From: Chitinophagales bacterium
GTDB lineage: Bacteria; Bacteroidota; Bacteroidia; Chitinophagales; Chitinophagaceae
Direction: 5' to 3'
DNA: 45,941 nucleotides
Assembly: GCA_026931325.1 (NCBI GenBank)
Contig: JAIXLO010000149.1
Span: forward strand, 1-45,941
Shown here: one piece after another, positions 36,223 through 45,055 of the stretch
How positions within the stretch are numbered: position 1 is the stretch's first letter
How the letters are laid out: every line of letters begins with the position of its first letter
The notes under the pieces: model-generated
The model's database searches: none
What the model was told of the DNA's origin: nothing
The model's input: the letters and a program-made list of their open reading frames with translations, nothing else
Translations under genes and position numbers: made by a program

Positions 36223-37285
36223 TTAATATTTCAACTTTCCAATTTTTCCTTTTTCACCAGCTAAAAAAACCAACTTCTTTTTAGGAGAAACCATACATAC
36301 ATTAAAACCTTCTTTGGTAATACTTATCCAGTCGTCTCCACCATCATCACTATAATCAACTCCATTTGTGCCACAAGCAACCATTTGTTCTTTATCTATT
36401 AATTGTATGCAACTTCTGTAACCATAAGGAGGAGCAGTATTTGGCGAACTCCATTTTTTACCTTTATCAGTAGTCCAATAAAAATTATCATAAGTGCTGT
36501 GAGGTATTTTATAATCTCCACCAATACAATAAAATTTATTTTTTCTATCGCTTGCCATAGAAAAAGTTCCAGTTGTTTCTACACCTTGATTTATGGGAAT
36601 TTGATAGCCAACATTTTTTTTCCCATCTTTTCCAATTAAATAAAAATTACTAACAAGTCCACCTGTTGCAAAAGCATAATCATAATCAGGATGGTTAAGC
36701 ATAACTATGTTAGTACCACTTGCTGCAAAAATTCCTTCTCCTTGCCTTTCTGCTGGGGGCATTTTATATAATGGTTCTTGCTCCCAAGTATCACCACCAT
36801 CCATTGTTTTAATAATAAAGAAAAAATTTCTTCCTGCATTACCTATATTTATTGGGTCGCCAATGCATACACCTTCTTTATCATTTCTAAAATCCATTGC
36901 ATCTAAAAACATTCCTTGCATATCTTTTGTAAATACTACATTCCAGTTATGACCACCATCTTTTGTTTTTAAAATAAAAGCTGGATTACCTACAGCCATA
37001 ATAATTGCAACGTTGCTATCAAAAGCTTGTATATCTCTAAAATCTTTTGTTTCAAAACCTTTCACTTTCATCCATGCCCATGTTTTACCTTCATCAACAC
37101 TTTTGCCAACAGTACCATTGCTACCACTAACCCAAATAGTATTATCATCGGGAATACTCATCCCTCTAAAACTTGTATTAACAGGAGCTCCTGTTGTAAG
37201 TATTTGCACTCCTCTTCTTTGTGCTATTGAAGAAAAACAAAAGTAAATATTATAATATATAATAAATAAAATTTATGTTGTTCAT
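36223..37285 (-). CDS. Secreted YCF48/BNR-repeat beta-propeller protein, N-terminus out of frame
   Basis: The body of the protein consists of WD/BNR-like propeller repeats with Asp-box motifs (SVDEGKTWAW, KTKDGGHNWN, KTMDGGDTWE, TTDKGKKWSS, YSDDGGDDW), as in YCF48-like secreted proteins of Bacteroidota. The longest start-bearing frame begins at GTG 37209, but the frame stays open upstream to 37272 and encodes a signal-peptide end (YFCFSSIAQRRGVQ) without an ATG. The only nearby ATG, at 37285 (MNNINFIYYI), is one frame off and stops after 11 codons in an AT-repeat run. I infer a frameshift of one base in 37230-37260, by sequencing error or mutation. Function is unknown, though propellers of this type usually assist assembly of other proteins. 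Confidence 0.7.
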
Positions 37286-37407
37286 AAAATAATTTTATAC
37301 TTTGTATGCAATAGAATGAATATACAATTATTAAATTAATTTGTTAGAATGTAAAACGATTTTAATAAAAAAATATTTTCTTTTAACAAAACGATATTAT
37401 AAACCTT

Positions 37408-37415
37408 TATCTTTG
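37408..37415 (+). promoter_or_regulatory. Candidate -7 box of the sdh operon
   Basis: TATCTTTG matches TAnnTTTG and lies 31 nt upstream of the sdhC ATG. The upstream -33 region reads TTTTAAC rather than TTTG. Confidence 0.55.
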
Positions 37416-37446
37416 TTCAGATTTTTTACAACCTCAACTTTGCTAT

Positions 37447-38121
37447 ATGACTTGGAAACAAATGTTCACTTCGGCGGTAGGCAAAAAATTAATAATGGGC
37501 TTTACCGGTATTTTCTTAATTCTTTTTTTAATTGTACATGCAGCATTAAATGCTTGTATTTGGGCTAATGATGGCGGAAAAATGTTTAATCAAGGAGCTC
37601 ACTTTATGGGTAGTACAGTTGTACCCAGAATTCTTGAAATTGGGTTATTTGTTGGTTTCTTTTTGCACGTTATACAAGGTATTATGTTAGAAATACAGAA
37701 TAGAAAAGCAAGAGGAAAAATAAAATATGCAATTGACTTTGGTAATAGAGGTAGCAAATGGTATAGTAGAAAGATGGGATTACTTGGTACATTGATTTTA
37801 CTATTTGTTATAATGCACTTATATCATTTTTGGTTACCTAATAGGTCACATCAAGGATTTTTATTAGGAGAAGAAATTGATTTATATGCTGCAATGAAAG
37901 AAACTTTTAGCAATCTTTGGATAGTAATTGTTTATGTTATTGGTTGTATTTCTTTAGGTTATCATTTAGCTCATGGCTTTCAAAGTGCATTTAGAACAAT
38001 GGGTGTTCATAACAATCGTTATTTAGCTATGATAACATCATGTGGCTATGCATTTTCAATTATTGTTCCTTTAATTTTTGCTTTAATGCCTATTAGTTTT
38101 TATTTAGGCTGGATTCAATAA
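37447..38121 (+). CDS. sdhC: Succinate dehydrogenase cytochrome b subunit
   Basis: The single membrane anchor of the Bacteroidota-type (Bacillus/Wolinella-like, diheme) succinate:quinone oxidoreductase. The 224-residue protein has five membrane helices with heme-ligand histidines in LFLIVHAALNA, FFLHVIQGIML, MHLYHFW and GYHLAHGFQSA. The start MTWKQMFTSAVGKKLIMGFTG is typical. It binds menaquinone and carries electrons between SdhB and the quinone pool. sdhA follows after 95 nt. Confidence 0.95.
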   Translation: MTWKQMFTSAVGKKLIMGFTGIFLILFLIVHAALNACIWANDGGKMFNQGAHFMGSTVVPRILEIGLFVGFFLHVIQGIMLEIQNRKARGKIKYAIDFGNRGSKWYSRKMGLLGTLILLFVIMHLYHFWLPNRSHQGFLLGEEIDLYAAMKETFSNLWIVIVYVIGCISLGYHLAHGFQSAFRTMGVHNNRYLAMITSCGYAFSIIVPLIFALMPISFYLGWIQ

Positions 38122-38216
38122 TTAATAAAACACTTTTTTATAAAATAAAATTAAAAATATTTTAGTAGTAAAAGTTATCATAAACTTTGAACCTTATAAC
38201 TTGAAACTTTAAGGAT

Positions 38217-40196
38217 ATGTTAGATGCAAAAATTCCTTCTGGTCCTATAGAAAATAAATGGACAAACTATAAAGGGCATTGCAAATTGGTAAACCCTGCC
38301 AATAAAAGAAAGTTAGAAGTTATTGTAATAGGCACTGGATTAGCAGGAGCAAGTGCTGCTGCATCTTTAGGAGAGTTGGGCTATAAAGTAAAAACATTTT
38401 GTTTTCAAGATAGCCCACGTCGTGCACACTCAATAGCTGCTCAAGGTGGTATTAATGCTGCTAAAAATTATCAAAATGATGGTGATAGTACATTTCGTTT
38501 ATTTTATGATACAGTAAAAGGTGGTGACTATCGTTCAAGAGAAGCTAATGTATATCGTTTAGCAGAAGTAAGTGCAAATATTATAGACCAATGTGTTGCA
38601 CAAGGTGTACCTTTTGCAAGAGAATATGGAGGTTTATTAAGCAATCGTTCTTTTGGTGGTGTTCAAGTACAACGTACTTTTTATGCTGCTGGACAAACAG
38701 GTCAGCAATTATTAATTGGTGCATATCAAGCATTAGAAAGACAAGTTGCCTTAGGCAATGTAAAACAATATTCACGTCATGAAATGTTAGAAGTGGTTAT
38801 TGTAGATGGTAAAGCAAGAGGTATTATAGCAAGAGATTTAGTTACTGGAAAATTAGAACGTCATTTTGGGCATGCAGTTGTTTTGTGTAGTGGTGGTTAT
38901 GGAAATGTGTTTTATCTTTCTACCAATGCAATGGGAAGTAATGTAACTGCTGCTTGGAAGGCTCATAAAGCAGGTGCATTTTTTGGAAATCCTTGCTATA
39001 CACAAATTCACCCAACTTGTATTCCTGTTAGTGGAGATCATCAAAGTAAACTTACTTTAATGTCAGAGTCTTTACGTAATGATGGAAGAATTTGGGTGCC
39101 AAAACAAAAAGGTGATAATAGAAAACCAAATGATATACCAGTTGAAGAAAGAGATTATTATTTAGAAAGAAGATATCCAGCATTTGGAAACTTAGTACCA
39201 AGAGATGTTGCTAGTAGAGCAGCAAAAGAAAGATGTGATGCAGGTTATGGTGTTGGTACAAGCAAACAAGCAGTATATTTAGATTTTGCTTCTGCTATTG
39301 AACGTTATGGCAAAACAGAAATTACTAAACATGGTAGAGATGCTGAAACAGCAAGTCATGAAGAAATTGTAACATTAGGTAAACAAGTTGTAAAAGAAAA
39401 ATATGGTAACTTGTTTGATATGTATGAAAAAATAACAGGCGAAAATCCTTATGAAGTTCCAATGCGTATCTATCCTGCTGTACATTATACAATGGGTGGT
39501 TTATGGGTAGATTATGAATTGATGACAACAGTAAAAGGTATGTATGCTTTAGGAGAATGTAATTTTAGTGATCATGGTGCAAACCGTTTAGGAGCAAGTG
39601 CTTTAATGCAAGGTTTAGCAGATGGTTATTTTGTTATTCCTTATACTATAGGAAATTATTTAGCAGACGAAATATACAATAAACCAATTTCAATAGAACA
39701 TGAAGCTTTTGTTGCTGCTGAAAAGAAAGTGGCAGAAAGAATTAATACTTTAATGAACATTAAAGGAAATACATCTGTTGAAACATTCCACAAACGACTT
39801 GGTAAAATAATGTGGAATAAATGTGGTATGGCAAGAAATGAAAAAGATTTACAAGAAGCTATCGTTGAAATTCAAGCATTAAGAAAAGAATTTTGGAAAG
39901 ATGTAAAAATTCCAGGAGAAATTAATGAATTTAACCCCGAATTAGATAAAGCTGGTCGTGTAGCAGACTTTTTAGAATTAGGTGAATTGATGTGTATTGA
40001 TGCATTGCACAGAAAAGAAAGTTGTGGAGGTCATTTTAGAGAAGAAAGTCAAACAGAAGAAGGAGAAGCATTAAGACAAGACAATGAATTTATGTATGTA
40101 GCAGCTTGGGAATTTAAAAATGAAAGTAATTGGGAGTTACATAAAGAAGCATTGAACTATGAAGTAATTAAACCTACACAACGTAGTTATAAATAA
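38217..40196 (+). CDS. sdhA: Succinate dehydrogenase flavoprotein subunit
   Basis: The catalytic subunit oxidises succinate to fumarate with covalently bound FAD. The 659-residue length fits the diheme-type family. The FAD fold starts with [20 protein letters not shown]; the flavin histidine lies in [20 protein letters not shown] (H at the HS pair). The substrate-site region is HPTCIP, and GLWVDYE...[20 protein letters not shown] completes the FAD-binding site. The C-terminus is complete. Only 5 nt separate it from the next gene, which is a glycosyltransferase and not sdhB. Confidence 0.97.
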   Translation: MLDAKIPSGPIENKWTNYKGHCKLVNPANKRKLEVIVIGTGLAGASAAASLGELGYKVKTFCFQDSPRRAHSIAAQGGINAAKNYQNDGDSTFRLFYDTVKGGDYRSREANVYRLAEVSANIIDQCVAQGVPFAREYGGLLSNRSFGGVQVQRTFYAAGQTGQQLLIGAYQALERQVALGNVKQYSRHEMLEVVIVDGKARGIIARDLVTGKLERHFGHAVVLCSGGYGNVFYLSTNAMGSNVTAAWKAHKAGAFFGNPCYTQIHPTCIPVSGDHQSKLTLMSESLRNDGRIWVPKQKGDNRKPNDIPVEERDYYLERRYPAFGNLVPRDVASRAAKERCDAGYGVGTSKQAVYLDFASAIERYGKTEITKHGRDAETASHEEIVTLGKQVVKEKYGNLFDMYEKITGENPYEVPMRIYPAVHYTMGGLWVDYELMTTVKGMYALGECNFSDHGANRLGASALMQGLADGYFVIPYTIGNYLADEIYNKPISIEHEAFVAAEKKVAERINTLMNIKGNTSVETFHKRLGKIMWNKCGMARNEKDLQEAIVEIQALRKEFWKDVKIPGEINEFNPELDKAGRVADFLELGELMCIDALHRKESCGGHFREESQTEEGEALRQDNEFMYVAAWEFKNESNWELHKEALNYEVIKPTQRSYK

Positions 40197-40201
40197 TAAA
40201 T

Positions 40202-40936
40202 ATGAAGGTAACTGGTATAACTATTATTAAAAATGCAATTAAGTATGATTATCCAGTTGTAGAATCTATAAAATCTGTTTTACCTTTGGTTGATGAAATG
40301 ATTGTTTGTGCAGGAGATTCAGAAGACGAAACAAATAAGCTCATTGAAAATATTGGAAGCAATAAAATAAAAATTGTTCATACAATTTGGGAAAAATATA
40401 CCAGTGGAGGTAAAGCATTAGCTATTGAAACTGATAAAGCCTTAGACGAAGTATCTCAAAATACAGATTGGGTTTTTTATATTCAAGCAGATGAAGTAAT
40501 TCACGAAAAAGATATTCCTACCATTAAGCAAGCAATGGAAAAATATCTACATGATAAAAGAGTAGAAGGCTTATTATTTCATTATATCCATTTTTATGGA
40601 AGTTATCATTTTATAGGAGATAGCAGAAAATGGTATTCTAAAGAAATTAGAGTGATAAGAAATAATAAAAATATTCGTTCTTATAGAGATGCACAAGGTT
40701 TTAGAAAAATTAATAATAAAAAACTTAAAGTAAAACTAATTAATGCTTGGATTTATCATTATGGTTGGGTAAAAAATCCTGTTTTTATGCAACAAAAACA
40801 AAGAGATTTTGGACAATTTTGGAATGATGAAAAAACTCAGAAAGAATGGCAATCAAAAATAGATAATGGACCAAAAGAATATGATTATTCAAATATTGAT
40901 TCATTAGAAATTTATAAAGGCATCATCCAGAAGTAA
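40202..40936 (+). CDS. Glycosyltransferase, GT-A/GT2-like
   Basis: A 244-residue protein with a GT-A-type start: MKVTGITIIKNAIKYDYPVV, a nucleotide-sugar region with CAGDSEDET, and an acidic DxD-like site in FYIQADEVIHEKD. Later parts (RVIRNNKNIRSYRDAQGFRK) fit the acceptor half of small GT2-like enzymes. No membrane helix is visible, so it probably acts in the cytoplasm on a surface-glycan or lipid acceptor that I cannot name. It starts 5 nt after sdhA and its stop overlaps the start of the next small ORF (TAATG), so it appears to be inserted in the sdh operon and co-transcribed with it. Confidence 0.82.
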   Translation: MKVTGITIIKNAIKYDYPVVESIKSVLPLVDEMIVCAGDSEDETNKLIENIGSNKIKIVHTIWEKYTSGGKALAIETDKALDEVSQNTDWVFYIQADEVIHEKDIPTIKQAMEKYLHDKRVEGLLFHYIHFYGSYHFIGDSRKWYSKEIRVIRNNKNIRSYRDAQGFRKINNKKLKVKLINAWIYHYGWVKNPVFMQQKQRDFGQFWNDEKTQKEWQSKIDNGPKEYDYSNIDSLEIYKGIIQK

Positions 40937-41085
40937 TGAAAAAAAGAATTGAAAGCGAAAATTGGAATTTTAAGTTTGACACTAATAAGAAAAAATTTAA
41001 AAATATTAAATATCGGTTTTTATATTTTTTTGAAAAGCTAACTGGCATTAGACCTTTTGAATATAGCAACTATATAAAAATATAA
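40936..41085 (+). CDS. Small basic ORF (49 aa) coupled to the glycosyltransferase gene
   Basis: The ATG at 40936 overlaps the stop of the preceding gene by one base (TAATG), the usual sign of translational coupling. The product, MKKRIESENWNFKFDTNKKK at the start, is lysine-rich, with an aromatic segment (RFLYFFEKLTGIRPFEYSN) that could form one amphipathic helix. No family is recognised. It is too short to be sure that it is expressed, but the coupling and the lack of another use of this gap favour it. Confidence 0.5.
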   Translation: MKKRIESENWNFKFDTNKKKFKNIKYRFLYFFEKLTGIRPFEYSNYIKI

Positions 41086-41118
41086 ATTTTGATAAAATTA
41101 CTTTAATAAATAATTAAT

Positions 41119-41610
41119 TTGAAAGAGAAATTTTTATTGAAATATCAGGTTTTGAAGTGTTTAATAATTGTTATACTTATTACTTTAATAGCTTGTAATA
41201 ACAATGATAATAAAGCTATAAAACAAGAAGATGAAGGGTTAAAGAACTCTTCATTATTAGGTCTTTGGAATGTAAAATATATTACAGAAACAGATTTTGG
41301 TTTAAGTGATAATGATACATTAAGAGGTACATTTACTGATACTTTACAAAATGTAAGCATTACCTTTAAACAAGATAGCATCATTTATTTTGAAGATAAA
41401 GCTGAGCCTATTACAAATAGATATACTTATCACAAATTAAATGATTCTGTTTTAAGTGTACAAAACATTGTTTCTAAAGATTCAATGAAATTTTATATTC
41501 ATTATTTAGATACAGTAAGATTATTGTTTACTAATATTAGATATGATAAGAGAAGAGGAGAAAAATATGAAGTAACATTAGACTGCAAAAAAATTAAAAA
41601 CATAAAATAA
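41119..41610 (+). CDS. Lipocalin-like lipoprotein
   Basis: A 163-residue protein with a lipoprotein signal peptide: a hydrophobic stretch ending in the lipobox LIAC, then Asn- and Asp-rich residues (CNNNDNKA). The rest is beta-rich (LLGLWNVKYITETDFG, NVSITFKQDSIIYFED) and resembles small lipocalin-like lipoproteins of Bacteroidota. The only start before the signal peptide is TTG at 41119 (possibly the ATT two codons earlier). It sits 33 nt after the small ORF and 12-27 nt before sdhB, within the sdh locus. Ligand unknown. Confidence 0.7.
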   Translation: MKEKFLLKYQVLKCLIIVILITLIACNNNDNKAIKQEDEGLKNSSLLGLWNVKYITETDFGLSDNDTLRGTFTDTLQNVSITFKQDSIIYFEDKAEPITNRYTYHKLNDSVLSVQNIVSKDSMKFYIHYLDTVRLLFTNIRYDKRRGEKYEVTLDCKKIKNIK

Positions 41611-41637
41611 ACTGTTTAGCTTATGGAACATTATAAT

Positions 41638-42384
41638 ATGAATTTGAATTTAAAAGTTTGGAGACAAAAAAATTCAAATAGTAAAGGTGGTTTTAAAATG
41701 TATAGAGTAGAAAACATTTCTTCTGAAATGAGTTTCTTAGAAATGTTTGATGTACTTAATGAGCAGTTAATAGAAAAAGGAGAAGAACCTATTGCCTTTG
41801 ACCATGATTGTAGAGAAGGTATTTGTGGTGCTTGTTCTATGTATATAGATGGAAAACCTCATGGGCCATGGCATGGAAATACAACTTGTCAATTACACAT
41901 GAGAGCATTTAATGATGGAGATACAATAGTTGTAGAACCCTGGCGTGCTGCTGCATTCCCTGTTATTAAAGATTTAGTGGTAGATAGAACTGCTTTTGAT
42001 AGAATTATTCAAGCAGGTGGTTATATTTCTGTAAACACTGGTAATGCAGTTGATGGAAATTCATTACCTATAAACAAGGAAAAAGCTGAAGCTTCTTTTG
42101 ATGCTGCAATGTGTATTGGTTGTGGTGCTTGTGTTGCAGCTTGTAAAAATAGTAGTGCTATGTTATTCTTATCAGCTAAAGTTTCTCATTTAGCTTTATT
42201 ACCTCAAGGAGAACCTGAAAGAAAATCTCGTGTATTAGACATGGTTGCACAAATGGATAAAGAAGGCTTTGGTTCTTGCACTAATACAGGTGCTTGCGAA
42301 GCTACTTGCCCTAAAGAAATTTCTATTAGTTATATTGCAAAATTGAATAACGAATATTTAAAAGCTGGCTTAACTAAAGAATAA
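41638..42384 (+). CDS. sdhB: Succinate dehydrogenase iron-sulfur subunit
   Basis: SdhB passes electrons from the flavin to the cytochrome b subunit through three clusters. The [2Fe-2S] site is [16 protein letters not shown] with a further cysteine in TTCQLHM, and the [4Fe-4S] and [3Fe-4S] ligands are in [17 protein letters not shown] and [17 protein letters not shown]. An ATG at 41623 would add five residues (MEHYN), but family members start MNLxLKxWRQKN as here. It is separated from sdhA by three unrelated genes. A terminator follows. Confidence 0.96.
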   Translation: MNLNLKVWRQKNSNSKGGFKMYRVENISSEMSFLEMFDVLNEQLIEKGEEPIAFDHDCREGICGACSMYIDGKPHGPWHGNTTCQLHMRAFNDGDTIVVEPWRAAAFPVIKDLVVDRTAFDRIIQAGGYISVNTGNAVDGNSLPINKEKAEASFDAAMCIGCGACVAACKNSSAMLFLSAKVSHLALLPQGEPERKSRVLDMVAQMDKEGFGSCTNTGACEATCPKEISISYIAKLNNEYLKAGLTKE

Positions 42385-42410
42385 TCAAGAATCTTTTTAA
42401 TAAACTAAAA

Positions 42411-42441
42411 AGCCACAATATTTTATACTGTGGCTTTTTTA
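42411..42441 (+). terminator. Terminator of the sdh operon
   Basis: AGCCACA (42411-42417) and TGTGGCT (42429-42435) form a stem, extended by AGTA-type pairing in the loop, followed by TTTTTTATTTTT. Confidence 0.9.
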
Positions 42442-42465
42442 TTTTTAATCTGGAAGTAAAAAATA

Positions 42466-43443
42466 TTATCTATTGTAAATAAATTGTAATTCAAGAATAT
42501 AATTGTTTTTACTAACTTCTATTAAAACCAGATTTAATGTTTTTGGCCTTGCAATTTCTATATCATCAAACCTTAAAAATACAACTTCTCTTATTTTGTA
42601 TTTTTCAGGAGGAGGTAAATAATAAACATAATGATCACTTAAACTAACTCTAATATTGGTTAAGGCTGCTTCAAATTCTTTTTTAGAATCTGGCAAATCT
42701 TTACAACCAACTTTGTTGTAAACAATCATTAATGTATCTTTTGTTTTTCTAGTTCCTCTACAAATAAAAGGAGGAATTTCACCAAGACATTCATCATAAA
42801 ATTTACTTCTTTGAAATGTTTTAACCCTTGCTTTTAATGCACTTGCAAACATGAAACTATTGATAGGCTCATTATGTGCTAACTTATAATAGAATGGAGG
42901 CTTACCTCCTTTGATTTTTAAAACTACAATTAGTGTACTATCAATATCAGTTTTATTTTTATATAGTTCTACATAAACATTAAAAAGGAAAAAACCACTA
43001 TTCTGTGTAAATGCAATTTTTGTTTGTCTATACCAATCTGTATTATTATTTCCTTCTAAAGTTTTAAATAAAACATTACCACCTAATGCTTCTGCTATTT
43101 GATTACTAAGATTTACATAAACACCTTCTGCAATTTCCATATTATTATAACTACCATAATAATATGCTGCTGTTGCTACAGAGTCAATTATGATTCTTCC
43201 ATAGATAGAACCTTTAAGTTTTACTTTATTGTTGTAAGTAGTATAATCTGTAAAAATAGAATCTACGCCTTTTAGTGGTTTATCAGTAATATCCTTAAAA
43301 AAATTTGGTGCACTATTTAATACTTTAACAAAGTTTCTTGCAAACTCATTTCTTTTTTGTTTAGGATAAGGTATATGAAAATCCTGTGCATTGCAAACAC
43401 ACATTAATAATGAGCAAAAAAATGCAACAGAGATTTTTAGCAT
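42466..43443 (-). CDS. Secreted protein of unknown function
   Basis: A 325-residue exported protein with a signal peptide (MLKISVAFFCSLLMCVCNAQ). The mature part has alternating beta-rich segments (VKLKGSIYGRIIIDS, FFLFNVYVELYKNK, STLIVVLKIKGGKPPFYYKL) and four cysteines, two of them in DECLGEIPPFICRG, probably a disulphide pair. No catalytic motif, repeat or anchor is visible and I do not recognise the family. The gene is isolated on the minus strand between the sdh terminator and the arginase-family gene. Confidence 0.7.
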   Translation of the reverse strand: MLKISVAFFCSLLMCVCNAQDFHIPYPKQKRNEFARNFVKVLNSAPNFFKDITDKPLKGVDSIFTDYTTYNNKVKLKGSIYGRIIIDSVATAAYYYGSYNNMEIAEGVYVNLSNQIAEALGGNVLFKTLEGNNNTDWYRQTKIAFTQNSGFFLFNVYVELYKNKTDIDSTLIVVLKIKGGKPPFYYKLAHNEPINSFMFASALKARVKTFQRSKFYDECLGEIPPFICRGTRKTKDTLMIVYNKVGCKDLPDSKKEFEAALTNIRVSLSDHYVYYLPPPEKYKIREVVFLRFDDIEIARPKTLNLVLIEVSKNNYILELQFIYNR

Positions 43444-43551
43444 AGAATAATAAAATTATCTTCGATAAACTCTAACTAATTATCAATATAACGAAAATAA
43501 TAATATAATCTTATAATTTTTTTAGATAAAGGTTATTAAATGTATAGAAAG

Positions 43552-44601
43552 TTAAATTAACATAGCTTTTATAAAATCACTTACTAAATAACTAATTAGC
43601 TTACCAGTTAGTTTTTCACTTCTTCCATCGCTTAGTTGAGTTGCACCTTCACAAATATGTAAATATGCTGGTTTACTCTGAATTGTTGCGTAATTAATAA
43701 ATTGCCTTGTATGGTTAGGTGTAATACCAACAGGAGAAGAAGCACTACTTAAAGCATTTTCAATACTATCAATATCTAATTCAATACCAGTTAAAGTATT
43801 TTGAGTAAATTCTGTTGCATAAAAAACAGATTGGATAAAATTTTTCTTTTCGTGTATAAAAATATCTTCGTAGGTAATGCAATCAATAAAAGGATTATTT
43901 ACAATATCTATCCAAACATTTTGTTGAATATAATTTTCATGTAAACCAACAATACAATATCTTTCTAAATATCCATCTTCTTCTGCATATCTAAAACCAT
44001 TACCACTATGTCTTCCTTCAATAGGTCTATAATCTGCATGTGCATCTAAGTTAATAGCATTTATTTGTGCTAATGGAATTACACCAGCTTTGTACCAACC
44101 CTTTGCAGATCCTTTAATACATGGGTAAGCATTATTATGACCTCCACCAATTACAATTGGCATTTTTTTATTTTGTGTTATCAGGTGCATTAATTGTTCA
44201 ACTTCTGTATCAATAGTATTTACTGCATGACGATATGCTGAAATTTTTTCATCTGTATTTTTAGCATTAGCCTCTATTATTGAAGTAATAGAAGTAAAAT
44301 CAAAATTGCCTAATAATAAAATATTAGAGCCATCTAAAAAATCATTGCTTTGAATATTTAAAAAAGATTGTAAAAAAGAATTCCATGCTGTATTAGCTCC
44401 ACCAATTCCATAATTTGCTTTAATACCAATATCTTCGGGTATTCCAAACAAAACAAATTTTATAGAAGGCTGTTGTAATGCTTCTTCTAAATTAGAGCCA
44501 GGGGAAATGCATCTTATTCTTTCTCCTAATTTAGTTTCAAATCTTCTAACATTAGTAAGAGATAAAATATCTTGCTTGTTATAATAATTAAAATATTTCA
44601 T
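43552..44601 (-). CDS. hutG: Arginase/formimidoylglutamase-family hydrolase
   Basis: A 349-residue ureohydrolase-family enzyme. The metal ligands are seen in GGGHNNAYP, NLDAHADYRP (DxHxD) and ELDIDSIEN, at about residues 150-280. Bacteroidota proteins of this type are annotated as formimidoylglutamase, which releases glutamate and formamide in histidine breakdown, or more loosely as arginase-family. No hut genes are nearby, so the substrate is not supported by context, and agmatinase or arginase activity is possible. The length matches the family. It is followed at a distance by the secreted unknown gene. Confidence 0.8.
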   Translation of the reverse strand: MKYFNYYNKQDILSLTNVRRFETKLGERIRCISPGSNLEEALQQPSIKFVLFGIPEDIGIKANYGIGGANTAWNSFLQSFLNIQSNDFLDGSNILLLGNFDFTSITSIIEANAKNTDEKISAYRHAVNTIDTEVEQLMHLITQNKKMPIVIGGGHNNAYPCIKGSAKGWYKAGVIPLAQINAINLDAHADYRPIEGRHSGNGFRYAEEDGYLERYCIVGLHENYIQQNVWIDIVNNPFIDCITYEDIFIHEKKNFIQSVFYATEFTQNTLTGIELDIDSIENALSSASSPVGITPNHTRQFINYATIQSKPAYLHICEGATQLSDGRSEKLTGKLISYLVSDFIKAMLI

Positions 44602-44659
44602 GCAGTAATTTTTTGGGAATTTTTTTATACTATAAAAGAGTTTTTAATTAAGCATAAAG

Positions 44660-45055
44660 TTAATTTCTTTTTAGTTCAAAATGAATACTTACGGAGCCTT
44701 GAAATTTTGTTATTGGAGGATGTAATTTTTTAATACTAATAGAAACTTTATCAATTAGAGAAAAATTATGTAAAATAAGTTTGCAAATATCTTGAGCTAA
44801 GATTTCAAGTAGTGGAGTAGGTGTTTTCATTCTTTCTGCTACTATTGAATATACAGCAGCATAATTGGTACATTGTTCAATATTAGTTATAGATTCTGCT
44901 ACTGTATATTGTTGTAGTGAAATATTTACTTCAAATTCATTACCTAAAATTTTTTCTTCATCAAATAATCCATGATGAGCAAAAAATAATAAGTTATTTA
45001 AATGAATTGTTAGCAAAGAATTTATTTTAAAAATGATTTTTAAGTTATTCTTCAA
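44660..45055 (-). CDS. folB: Dihydroneopterin aldolase
   Basis: FolB cleaves dihydroneopterin to hydroxymethyl-dihydropterin in folate synthesis. The family core is visible: HLNNLLFFAHHGLFDEEKIL near the start, VNISLQQY, and the active-site region with TPLLEILAQDICKLIL and VSISIKKLHPPI. The ATG at 45055 gives 131 residues and overlaps the end of trxB by 11 nt; a TTG at 45016 would give the standard 118 residues and a start LTIHLNN like other FolB proteins. The start is therefore uncertain. It is probably co-transcribed with trxB. Confidence 0.9.
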   Translation of the reverse strand: MKNNLKIIFKINSLLTIHLNNLLFFAHHGLFDEEKILGNEFEVNISLQQYTVAESITNIEQCTNYAAVYSIVAERMKTPTPLLEILAQDICKLILHNFSLIDKVSISIKKLHPPITKFQGSVSIHFELKRN

